From contig DCCQ01000090.1 of NCBI GenBank assembly GCA_002314195.1, forward strand, positions 1 to 6,056: a stretch of 6,056 bases of DNA. The letters are read 5' to 3'. Below, piece after piece: positions 1 to 5,786 of this stretch (position 1 is its first letter; the number at the start of each line of letters is the position of its first letter). Under the pieces are notes generated by a model. That model worked only from the letters and a program-made list of their open reading frames with translations. It had not been told where the DNA came from and searched no databases. The DNA is from Bacteroidales bacterium UBA1077 (lineage in GTDB: Bacteria > Bacteroidota > Bacteroidia > Bacteroidales > UBA932). The translations under genes and the position numbers were made by a program.

Positions 1-2
1 TG

Positions 3-989
3 AAGGCGTGTCCCGTTCCCGATGACATCAGTTCCTACTATTACGCCACTTGCTTCGCTGCCGACAACAATGCGCTCGAAGCACGCTCGCTCCTCCGGTC
101 GGGAGCCACAAAGGTGCCACAAGTGCGGGCGGCCCGCGACGCCTTCTTCCAACAGCCCCTCTTCAAAGCCCGCGAGATATGGGACCGCTACCTTTTCGAC
201 GGCGACACCCTCTCAGCCTTCTCAATCGCGATGAGATGGGGCGATCCTCGCCCGCAAGGGGAATCTGGCTTCCACCTCGATTTGGGACAGCCAACCGAGC
301 TCGACAGTCTGATTGTCCGCACGTTCGATGAATATTCACTCAGCCCGCTCAAATCTGAAGAAGGCGTACAAGCCTATGTCTCCGCTGACCTGAAGCAATG
401 GAAAGAGATCACCTTCCTGGCCGGACGGAACATGAACATCGATCTGAGCCGGTCAGGCCTCGTTCGCTACATCCGCTTCGCACCCTGCCCCCTCAGGCTC
501 ACAGAAGTGGAAGGTTACAAGGACGGAAAGCCTGTCGACCGCACCCGTTGGCGCGCCTCCAATCTGTTCCGCCCCTATGGAGGCCGCACCTGTCAGGCTT
601 GCCATACATGGCGAAGCGAATTCACGGTTCCTGCCGACAGCCTGACGGGCCACCGTTCCTACCTCTGCGTGGCAATCAACGGCATACACGGCACGGAAGG
701 TGCCTGGGTCGGATTCAAGATAGACGGAGAATATGTAGGGGCTCCCGACCGCGCTCCCTCATTCACATCCAACACATGGGAGTACAGAAGCGCCAACTCC
801 GACCGCAACTACACTTACTATCTCCCGCTCACCCCGGACATGGCCGGCAAGAAGATAGAGACCGTTGTCATGTCGCTCGGCCAAAACGCCGGCTATGTGA
901 ATACCGACCGTCCCGGCCAAGACAAGCGGAAGGATGGCAAACACCCGATTACGTTGCAGCCTGAAGTGTGGCTGACAACGAATCTGTAA
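3..989 (+). CDS. Discoidin-like domain protein, 3' part only
   Basis: The reading frame is open from the left edge to the TAA at 987-989, giving 328 visible residues; the start lies outside the window. A GTG at 114 could be taken for a start, but the frame upstream of it is open and reads like the same protein, so it is probably internal. Visible residues ~88-174 resemble a discoidin/F5-8 type C module: a HLDLGQ strand, then LDSLIVRTFDEYSL, a YVSADLKQWKEI strand and a closing VRYIRFAP strand. In this fold class such modules often bind carbohydrates. Residues ~180-328 form a second beta-rich, aromatic-rich region I do not recognise. A CQACH pentapeptide (591-605) fits the c-type haem pattern CxxCH but stands alone. 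The gene is visibly GC-rich. An exported or envelope protein linked to glycan binding is plausible, but the enzyme or anchor part, if any, is not visible. Confidence 0.75.
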   Translation, partial: KACPVPDDISSYYYATCFAADNNALEARSLLRSGATKVPQVRAARDAFFQQPLFKAREIWDRYLFDGDTLSAFSIAMRWGDPRPQGESGFHLDLGQPTELDSLIVRTFDEYSLSPLKSEEGVQAYVSADLKQWKEITFLAGRNMNIDLSRSGLVRYIRFAPCPLRLTEVEGYKDGKPVDRTRWRASNLFRPYGGRTCQACHTWRSEFTVPADSLTGHRSYLCVAINGIHGTEGAWVGFKIDGEYVGAPDRAPSFTSNTWEYRSANSDRNYTYYLPLTPDMAGKKIETVVMSLGQNAGYVNTDRPGQDKRKDGKHPITLQPEVWLTTNL

Positions 990-1041
990 ATCGATTTTAT
1001 AGTAAAATAATTGGGAAGAAAAAAATAATATACTTACCTTG
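987..1041 (+). repeat. Intergenic leader repeat, copy A
   Basis: By hand alignment this 55-base AT-rich stretch matches 4202-4256 at 46 of 56 aligned columns with two single-base gaps. It begins at the stop codon of the upstream gene with TAAATCGATTTTA and ends in the -7 box of the promoter ahead of the FISUMP-type gene. The match is too ordered (shared TAAATCGATTTTA, TAAAATAAT, GGAAGAA and AATAATAT blocks, same spacing) to be only AT bias. It is probably a duplicated promoter/leader or a regulon-specific promoter. Confidence 0.65.
1011..1041 (+). promoter_or_regulatory. Candidate Bacteroidota promoter for the lipoprotein unit
   Basis: A TTG at 1011-1013 serves as a -33 box. It is followed by 21 bases and TACCTTG at 1035-1041, which is one base short of the Bacteroidota -7 consensus TAnnTTTG. 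Transcription would start around 1046-1048, about 26 bases before the ATG at 1074 and about 8 before the ATG at 1056. The call rests on pattern only. Confidence 0.5.
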
Positions 1042-1073
1042 TTAGTTGAATATAAATGTTCTTAACAAATTTT

Positions 1074-2300
1074 ATGACCAACAACAAGAAAAGCCTGCTC
1101 GCGGCATGGCTGTGTGCGGCAAGCGTTGCCTTTACGGGATGCGATAAGGACAACGGACCTGAGAAAACAATCTATGTTCCTGAAGAAACCTCCACGGCAG
1201 CGGTGAACCTCTCCGAGAACGGAACCGCCAACTGCTACATCGTCAAGCCTGGCAGTGTGGTGTCATTTGAGACCTCATACAAAGGAAATTCAAAGACAGA
1301 ACCAACCGGAGAAGGATCTGTGGCAAAACTCATCTGGCAGGACACGAAAGGACTGGTAAAGACAATTTATTTCGATCCTGAACTTCAGACAGCCTATGCG
1401 GAGATCGCGAACTCTAAAGGTAACGCCCTTGTCGCCGTGTGCGACGCCGCCGGAACGATACTGTGGAGCTGGCATCTTTGGATCTGCGACTATGATCCAG
1501 AGAAGTCGCTCTTCACTACCGAAGCCAACGCAGCCGGAACACAATGGATATTCATGGACCGGAACATCGGAGCCACAGACATGAACAGAGGCTCGTTCGG
1601 CAACTTCGGTATGCTTTACCAGTGGGGCCGCAAGGATCCGTTCCCTGGAGCCTGCGCGTTCACTATCCAGAATGAAGACTACAGCTATGTGGAAGACGGC
1701 GAGAGGACACTTTACGACATCCAAGGCAAGGCCATTCCCAAAATAAAGGATCTCGCCGAGTACCACGGAACAATCGAAAAATCAATCCGGCAGCCGGCCA
1801 CATTCTTCGCCATGACCTACAAAGCCACCGGAGAAGTCGATGAGAGCGGCAATCCTGAATATGAATGCGACTACATCACCAAAGACTGGGTGGATGTCTC
1901 AGACGACGATTATTGGGGAGGCGTCTCCGGCAAGAAGACAATCTACGACCCATGCCCAGTCGGCTACAAGGTTCCTATCAGCGATGCTGAAGGCAACACT
2001 CCGTACGCTGGGATGAAATTCACGGATATGACCTGGGACGCTGTCAACCACGGGGCTCTTATCTATGACCAGTGGTTCCCTTGCACTGGCACCAGGGTAT
2101 ATGCCTCGGGAGGTCTAGATAATCCTGAGGCCAACCCTTACGCAGGAGTTTGGTTCGGAACGGCGGCAGTCAAGTCCGCCACATCCACCAGTCCGGTGGT
2201 CTACGGACAGTATATGGGTATCATGAAAAGCAAGAGGTTGTTCAAGGTTGGGAAGGACTCCCGCTCGCAAGGCTTGAGCGTACGTTGCGTGAAGGAGTAA
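1074..2300 (+). CDS. FISUMP-family lipoprotein
   Basis: This encodes a 408-residue lipoprotein of the type carrying the Fibrobacter succinogenes major paralogous (FISUMP) domain. I chose the ATG at 1074 because it gives a compact signal peptide: KK at 5-6, a hydrophobic core at 8-20, and a lipobox-like FTGC with lipidated Cys23. An in-frame ATG at 1056 would only add six residues. Residues ~48-140 form the N-terminal beta region common in these Bacteroidales proteins (ANCYIVKPGS, then GTILWSWHLWICDY). The FISUMP core follows: MDRNIGATD (161-169), GMLYQWGRKDPFPG (179-192), DPCPVGYKVP (292-301) and the C-terminal GLSVRCVKE (400-408). Such proteins are typically exported and often sit near adhesion or glycan loci; the molecular role is not established. 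The next gene starts 67 bases downstream with no terminator between, so the two are probably co-transcribed. Confidence 0.85.
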   Translation: MTNNKKSLLAAWLCAASVAFTGCDKDNGPEKTIYVPEETSTAAVNLSENGTANCYIVKPGSVVSFETSYKGNSKTEPTGEGSVAKLIWQDTKGLVKTIYFDPELQTAYAEIANSKGNALVAVCDAAGTILWSWHLWICDYDPEKSLFTTEANAAGTQWIFMDRNIGATDMNRGSFGNFGMLYQWGRKDPFPGACAFTIQNEDYSYVEDGERTLYDIQGKAIPKIKDLAEYHGTIEKSIRQPATFFAMTYKATGEVDESGNPEYECDYITKDWVDVSDDDYWGGVSGKKTIYDPCPVGYKVPISDAEGNTPYAGMKFTDMTWDAVNHGALIYDQWFPCTGTRVYASGGLDNPEANPYAGVWFGTAAVKSATSTSPVVYGQYMGIMKSKRLFKVGKDSRSQGLSVRCVKE

Positions 2301-2367
2301 TATTCATAACAATCAAACTGATCATGCTACTATATACAAAGTGGCCAAGGCAATTATTTATCAAACT

Positions 2368-4077
2368 ATGAGAAAGATAATATTTTCCGCACTGTTGGCG
2401 GCAGGTCTGCTGGCAGTCGCATGTTCAAAAAGTGACGACAGGTCTGTCACAGAAGTCTCGCTTGACAAGACAGGAGTTTCTGTGATCAGAGGCAGCGAAA
2501 TCCAATTGACAGCCAAAGTCCTTCCTGAGAACGCATTGGAGAAGACCATTACATGGTCAAGCGACAAGAAGTCCGTGGCCGTTGTCGATCAGACCGGTCT
2601 GGTCAAGGCCTTGGCCGTGGGTTCAGCCAACATCACCGCCGAAGCCGGCGGCAAGAAAGCCGTATGCAGCCTCACCGTCACTGCCGTCCCTGTCGAATCG
2701 ATTGTCATCTCATTCTCGGATGACGAGACCGGCGAGGCCGTGAAAGCCTTTGAACTGATCCGCACCAAAGAAGCCAAACTGAAGGCGACTGTGACTCCGG
2801 TAGAGGCTTTGGAGGAATATTCATTGGTCTGGAGCAGCAGCGATGACAAGATCGCCACAGTCAGTCAAGAAGGTGTGGTGACGGCTGTCGCCAAAGAAGG
2901 TGTCGCCGATATTATGGTGACCGTAGGTGAAAAGACTGAGAAATGTCCTGTCACCGTGAAGCCGAGACCTGTGGATTTCATACTTTGCGAGGAGGCTTCC
3001 AAGTCATTGAAAGTCGGCGAGACATGGCAGGTTCCTGCCGCCGTCAGTCCGGCGGACAATGACGACACAATCATCTGGGCGAGCAGCGATGAGTCTGTCG
3101 CCGTGGTCGGGGAGACCGGTCTGGTCGAGGCCAAGGCGAAGGGTAATGCGAAAATCACCGCGAAATCCACATTATGGCCGCAGGCACACTACGGGGAGTG
3201 TGAGATTCTGGTTTACGAGGATGAGTCCGCATTGGACATGAAGTTCGCGACCATTCCTGCCGGATCATTCTGGATGGGAAGCCCGGACGGCAAGACCGAG
3301 GGACTTCCAAAGGAGCCTCGCAGACTTTATAACGAGACCCGTCACAGGGTGACAATCACAAAGTCCTTCCAGATCGGAGTGTACGAGGTTACAAACGCTC
3401 AATATGCCAAGTTCCTCAACGACACTGGAGTGAAAGAAGACGGAAGGTCAACCTCGACACAGGTGGAACTCCTCTATGCAAGCTCCGGCTCTTATGATTG
3501 GGGGCTTCACTACGAAGCCGAGGCGAAGAAGTGGGTTCCTGTTTCCGGCTATGAGAACTTTCCTGTGGTTTTTGTCAATTGGTACGGTGCGTCTGAATTC
3601 GCTCAATGGGCAGGAGGTTCTCTGCCAACTGAGGCTCAATGGGAATATGCCTGCCGAGGCGGGAAAGATGACCTTCCGTTCGGAATCGGCGACGGCAAAC
3701 ACCTTGACGGCAGCATGGCAAACTACAGGTGCAATCAAGCCTATGATTATGACAAGGGAGGGACAAGCGCCACCGGTGACAAGCCTCTTGGAAAAACAGT
3801 CGAGGTCGGATCTTACCAACCTAACGCCTACGGACTGTACGATATGCATGGAAATGTCTCTGAATGGTGTTCAGATTACTTTGTGTATGACCTTGGCAAA
3901 ACAGAGGCAACAGACCCTGCAGGTCCGAAATCATCAAGCGATGACAAGAGGGTCGCAAAGGGCGGAAACTTCGACATTTCACCTGTACAATGCCGATCGG
4001 CAGCCAGAGAAGGGTATTCCCCGGTAGCGACGGAAGGCCAGAAATTCGGCTTCAGGATCGTCAAGCCTGTCGAATAG
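2368..4077 (+). CDS. Lipoprotein with three Ig-like repeats and an FGE/SUMF1 domain
   Basis: This encodes 569 residues. The ATG at 2368 is preferred over an in-frame GTG at 2341 because it begins directly with a lipoprotein signal (MRKIIF, hydrophobic run, LLAVAC with Cys19). The SKSDD that follows Cys19 is acidic, like the surface-export signals of Bacteroidota lipoproteins. Three Big_2-type Ig repeats follow at ~27-107, ~108-198 and ~201-284, each with a W(S/A)S-D core and a TGLV or EGVV strand. The C-terminal ~290-566 has the formylglycine-generating-enzyme/SUMF1 fold: IPAGSFWMGS (296-305), SLPTEAQWEYACRGG (418-432), YGLYDMHGNVSEWCSDYF (488-505), KGGNF (531-535) and FGFRIVKP (560-567). In true FGEs the segment before AAR carries the two copper-binding cysteines. 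Here it reads ISPVQCRSAAR, with one Cys at a different position, so sulfatase activation is unlikely. A binding or structural role on the envelope is more plausible. It is the last gene before the terminator. Confidence 0.9.
   Translation: MRKIIFSALLAAGLLAVACSKSDDRSVTEVSLDKTGVSVIRGSEIQLTAKVLPENALEKTITWSSDKKSVAVVDQTGLVKALAVGSANITAEAGGKKAVCSLTVTAVPVESIVISFSDDETGEAVKAFELIRTKEAKLKATVTPVEALEEYSLVWSSSDDKIATVSQEGVVTAVAKEGVADIMVTVGEKTEKCPVTVKPRPVDFILCEEASKSLKVGETWQVPAAVSPADNDDTIIWASSDESVAVVGETGLVEAKAKGNAKITAKSTLWPQAHYGECEILVYEDESALDMKFATIPAGSFWMGSPDGKTEGLPKEPRRLYNETRHRVTITKSFQIGVYEVTNAQYAKFLNDTGVKEDGRSTSTQVELLYASSGSYDWGLHYEAEAKKWVPVSGYENFPVVFVNWYGASEFAQWAGGSLPTEAQWEYACRGGKDDLPFGIGDGKHLDGSMANYRCNQAYDYDKGGTSATGDKPLGKTVEVGSYQPNAYGLYDMHGNVSEWCSDYFVYDLGKTEATDPAGPKSSSDDKRVAKGGNFDISPVQCRSAAREGYSPVATEGQKFGFRIVKPVE
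2591..2610 (+). repeat. Near-identical 20-base segment in Ig-like repeat 1 (pair with 3113-3132)
   Basis: This stretch and 3113-3132 are identical at 19 of 20 bases, and both encode the TGLV-(K/E)-A strand of an Ig-like repeat (repeats 1 and 3). Nucleotide identity this high is more than the protein motif needs, given codon degeneracy. It suggests recent domain duplication or gene conversion within the gene. Confidence 0.6.
3113..3132 (+). repeat. Near-identical 20-base segment in Ig-like repeat 3 (pair with 2591-2610)
   Basis: This is the partner of 2591-2610; the single difference (A to G) changes Lys to Glu. It lies 522 bases downstream in the same reading frame. Confidence 0.6.
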
Positions 4078-4099
4078 GCAAAGCGCAATAGATCTAAAG

Positions 4100-4140
4100 A
4101 GACCTGACGGCAAATCTCAAACCGCCAGGTCTTATTTCTT
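4100..4140 (+). terminator. Stem-loop terminator after the lipoprotein unit
   Basis: The arms are AGACCTGACGG (4100-4110) and CCGCCAGGTCT (4122-4132). They pair over 11 positions with one A-C mismatch and may extend by a G-T pair (4099/4133). The loop is 11 bases, and a T-rich tail TTATTTCTT follows. It starts 22 bases after the stop codon of the SUMF1-domain gene, as expected for an intrinsic terminator. Confidence 0.75.
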
Positions 4141-4201
4141 TACCGGCCTCAATCGGCTGCTACATAGAATAACATTCAAAATAATGTTCAGCACATTGAA
4201 T

Positions 4202-4256
4202 TAAATCGATTTTACAATAAAATAATGCTGGAAGAAGGAAATAATATCTTATCTTA
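4202..4256 (+). repeat. Intergenic leader repeat, copy B
   Basis: This is the second copy of the leader found at 987-1041 (46 of 56 aligned columns identical). The positions equivalent to the promoter boxes are eroded: TTG is replaced by CTG, and TACCTTG by TATCTTA. Unlike copy A it is not followed by a recognisable gene. It may mark a former gene start whose coding part has been replaced, or a weak promoter for the structured stretch downstream. Confidence 0.6.
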
Positions 4257-4257
4257 A

Positions 4258-4464
4258 GTGTTAAGAATTTCAAAACAAAACTGGATTAAGAACAGAAGAG
4301 AGGACGTGGTGGACAATGACCTTAGTCCGCCATCGCAAAAACTGGTTGACAAAATCGGAGACCCAGCGTATTCTACATCTCTGGTGCTTCGGACTCCCAC
4401 CCAGACGCATTACGCAAGGCGGACTCTTTCAGACGCAACACCTTTAAGATCAAACCAAATATAG
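4258..4464. other. Intergenic stretch with repeats and possible RNA structure, no convincing gene
   Basis: A 68-codon plus-strand frame starting with GTG spans this region, and the minus strand also has a long open frame. Neither translation shows a hydrophobic core or a family motif, so I do not call a protein. The DNA is ordered instead. TGGTGGAC (4307-4314) pairs with GTCCGCCA (4325-4332) as a hairpin. AGTCCGCC (4324-4331) can alternatively pair with GGCGGACT (4418-4425), or its first six bases with CGGACT (4390-4395). Two imperfect direct copies, CGGACTC-n-AGACGCA, lie at 4390-4409 and 4420-4437. It could be a structured RNA, a mobile-element remnant or a decayed gene; I cannot tell which. 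Confidence 0.4.
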
Positions 4465-4478
4465 TTTATTTATAAAAT

Positions 4479-4500
4479 AAATACAATTTCACTTGTATTT
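4479..4500. promoter_or_regulatory. Palindromic operator candidate over the -33 box
   Basis: There are perfect 8-base arms, AAATACAA (4479-4486) and TTGTATTT (4493-4500), around a 6-base spacer. The right arm contains the TTG that serves as the -33 box of the promoter for the three-gene module. A dimeric regulator bound here would block RNA polymerase. The XRE-family protein encoded at the end of the same module is the natural candidate, but that link is inferred. A second AT-only palindrome (TTTATTT-ATA-AAATAAA, 4465-4481) lies just upstream. Confidence 0.5.
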
Positions 4501-4523
4501 TACAGGAATTATTTATACCTTTG
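4493..4523 (+). promoter_or_regulatory. Bacteroidota consensus promoter for the HEPN-like/XRE module
   Basis: TTG (4493-4495), then 20 bases, then TACCTTTG (4516-4523) match the Bacteroidota -33/-7 pattern exactly in sequence and spacing. The start point would fall within a few bases of the ATG at 4528, so the mRNA should be almost leaderless. Confidence 0.8.
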
Positions 4524-4527
4524 CAGC

Positions 4528-5223
4528 ATGATTAACAAGAACAACATAACTTTCGCATCTTTGGATAAGTTGTTCGCCAGCATATATCCCAAGATTGAAG
4601 CTGAGCTTATGACGGATCTTTCCATCAGAATAACCCTGCGTCCGACCGTCATTGACGCTGCCCGCGTCCTTGAGATTGGAGAGAAAGATGTCGTGGATAT
4701 TCTCAGAGCATCAAGATGCATCTCAAGAATGGATGCCATATATGCATACGAGGAACCTGGAATGCTGCTTGACGAGCGTTCTGTGTCGTGCTTGATGAAA
4801 TTCAACAGAAAAAAGTTAAACAAGTATTACCGTTCAGCCCAAAGGGCTACCAAGTCAATGTCCGAGGAAGAAAAGAGGACGTTCGACAATTTCGTCAGAC
4901 TTTACACCAAGGCAAACAAATCAAAATCTAAACATAGAATCGATCAGCACAAGATCGATAAAGCGTTCCTGAAAGAGCTGTTCCAATCACAGGACGTGGG
5001 TATAATATATTCAATGACTCAGGCAGAGATTGATGTGCTCAACGAAGTAAGGAACAGCGTGTACTATCATGTCATTGTCAACGACACATTGGCTTATGAT
5101 GTCATTCCAGGAATCATGTATGATTGGGTGAGGTCAATGGCCGCATTGCGATGCCATATTTTTCCTGCCGAGCCAGACGACAATAATCATTCTTTAAGAT
5201 CGGATATTTTATCATATTATTAA
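4528..5223 (+). CDS. Unrecognised protein with a HEPN-like Rx5H motif
   Basis: This encodes 231 residues with no signal peptide or membrane segment, so it is probably cytoplasmic. I do not recognise the family as a whole. The sequence looks mostly helical. Residues ~20-80 read as packed helices, and ~91-146 are strongly basic and hydrophilic (KFNRKKLNKYYR, then KANKSKSKHR). Near the C-terminus, DVLNEVRNSVYYHVIV (169-184) carries R175-N176 and H181. This fits the R-x(4-6)-H signature with a polar residue after Arg that marks HEPN nucleases, placed on a helix after an LNEV lead-in as in HEPN proteins. If real, this would be a metal-independent RNase of the toxin or abortive-infection type. A single motif is weak evidence, and a structural helical protein is the alternative. 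The start follows directly from the promoter. It leads a module with a 50-residue ORF and an XRE regulator, and is visibly more AT-rich than the genes to the left. Confidence 0.8.
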   Translation: MINKNNITFASLDKLFASIYPKIEAELMTDLSIRITLRPTVIDAARVLEIGEKDVVDILRASRCISRMDAIYAYEEPGMLLDERSVSCLMKFNRKKLNKYYRSAQRATKSMSEEEKRTFDNFVRLYTKANKSKSKHRIDQHKIDKAFLKELFQSQDVGIIYSMTQAEIDVLNEVRNSVYYHVIVNDTLAYDVIPGIMYDWVRSMAALRCHIFPAEPDDNNHSLRSDILSYY

Positions 5224-5226
5224 CCG

Positions 5227-5262
5227 CTTCTGCGTTTTGGCGCAGAGGCCAAAACGCAGAAG
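5227..5262 (+). promoter_or_regulatory. Perfect 15-bp stem-loop between the first two module genes
   Basis: The left arm is 5227-5241 and the right arm 5248-5262, perfectly complementary over 15 bp, with a 6-base loop GCAGAG (5242-5247). It begins three bases after the TAA of the HEPN-like gene and ends three bases before the ATG at 5266. No T-run follows, so it is not a normal terminator. It could slow translation of the small ORF, protect or process the mRNA, or cause partial termination. A second fold is possible: TCTGCG (5229-5234) can pair with the nearer CGCAGA (5241-5246) instead of the farther copy (5255-5260). Confidence 0.75.
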
Positions 5263-5265
5263 AAG

Positions 5266-5418
5266 ATGAAGAATGATTTAATTGACATTGATTTTTCGAG
5301 GCTGGAGAACAACCAGCGAATCACAAGATTGTATCATGATGGGCGGTTTGACGAGGCTCTCAAACTGATAATCAAAGAATTTGTCAGTGATCATAGAATC
5401 CTGACGTTAATTGAATAA
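5266..5418 (+). CDS. Small 50-residue protein in the HEPN-like/XRE module
   Basis: The ATG at 5266 and TAA at 5416-5418 bound a 50-codon frame. The product has no signal peptide or membrane segment and no Cys. It is charged and probably helical, with an acidic start (MKNDLIDIDF) and an amphipathic segment GRFDEALKLIIKEF (26-39). It lies 42 bases after the upstream stop and 12 bases before the XRE gene, so it fits the operon tightly and on the right strand. It shares the frame of the HEPN-like gene, with only the TAA at 5221 between them. It might be a small antitoxin or partner, or the detached tail of a formerly longer upstream protein. No family is recognised. Confidence that it is translated is moderate. 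Confidence 0.5.
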   Translation: MKNDLIDIDFSRLENNQRITRLYHDGRFDEALKLIIKEFVSDHRILTLIE

Positions 5419-5430
5419 ATTATTGCTGCT

Positions 5431-5721
5431 ATGGAGATTGGTACTGCTATAAAAGGACTGCGCAAGAGCCGTGGGATGACACAGAAAGAATTCGCCGAGA
5501 AATGCGGACTTTCCGCCAATGCCCTCTGCACTCTTGAAAGGAACGCATCTTTCCCCACAAAGGATACCATCGAGAAGATTTGCGCCGCCCTTTCCATTCC
5601 TGTTTCATATCTCCTTTTCTTATCGATAACGGACGAAGATGTTCCTGCAGAAAAACGAGTAGCCTTCAAGGCTCTTGAGGAACCGATGAAGGCGGTTCTT
5701 CTGTCCGAAATCGGGAAGTGA
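5431..5721 (+). CDS. XRE-family helix-turn-helix regulator
   Basis: This is a 96-residue cytoplasmic DNA-binding protein. The N-terminal ~65 residues are a Cro/C1-type (HTH_3) domain: IGTAIKGLRKSRGMTQKEF (3-21), helix 2 TQKEFAEKCG (17-26), recognition helix SANALCTLERN (28-38), then PTKDTIEKICAALSIPVSYLL (42-62). The short tail (63-96, SITDEDVPAEKRVAFKALEEP...) resembles the C-terminus I associate with small Bacteroidales XRE regulators. The length is normal for such stand-alone repressors and nothing is missing. As the last gene of the module it is a natural autoregulator, perhaps acting at the palindrome over the operon's -33 box (4479-4500). I see no clear intrinsic terminator on the plus strand after it. 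Confidence 0.92.
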   Translation: MEIGTAIKGLRKSRGMTQKEFAEKCGLSANALCTLERNASFPTKDTIEKICAALSIPVSYLLFLSITDEDVPAEKRVAFKALEEPMKAVLLSEIGK

Positions 5722-5786
5722 TGTAGCTATAGATAATTAGACTTTTTAAAATTTTGTTGCCATGTAGAAAGTGATCTTCAAGGCAC

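Noticed and set aside
114..989. GTG at 114 as the start of the first gene
   Set aside because: The frame is open and protein-like back to the window edge, with no promoter or ribosome site near 114, so the gene is cut by the edge.
1056..1073. ATG at 1056 as start of the FISUMP-type gene
   Set aside because: It adds MFLTNF ahead of a complete lipoprotein signal and would leave almost no leader. It is possible, but the ATG at 1074 is the better fit.
2341..2367. GTG at 2341 as start of the SUMF1-domain gene
   Set aside because: It adds nine residues before a textbook MRKIIF lipoprotein signal peptide.
4258..4464. A 68-residue protein starting with GTG
   Set aside because: No hydrophobic core, no family motif, and the opposite strand is also open for about 50 codons; the repeats suggest a non-coding element or relic.
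5229..5254. H-type pseudoknot (TCTGCG/CGCAGA stem with loop TTTTGG pairing to CCAAAA)
   Set aside because: The connecting loops would be zero and two bases, too short to cross six-base-pair stems comfortably; the 15-bp hairpin is far more stable.
5221..5262. Selenocysteine-type recoding at the stop before the stem-loop
   Set aside because: The stop is TAA, not TGA, so SECIS-directed insertion does not apply; only ordinary read-through remains possible.
5391..5669. Minus-strand ORF overlapping the XRE gene
   Set aside because: It is a shadow of a clear helix-turn-helix gene on the other strand.
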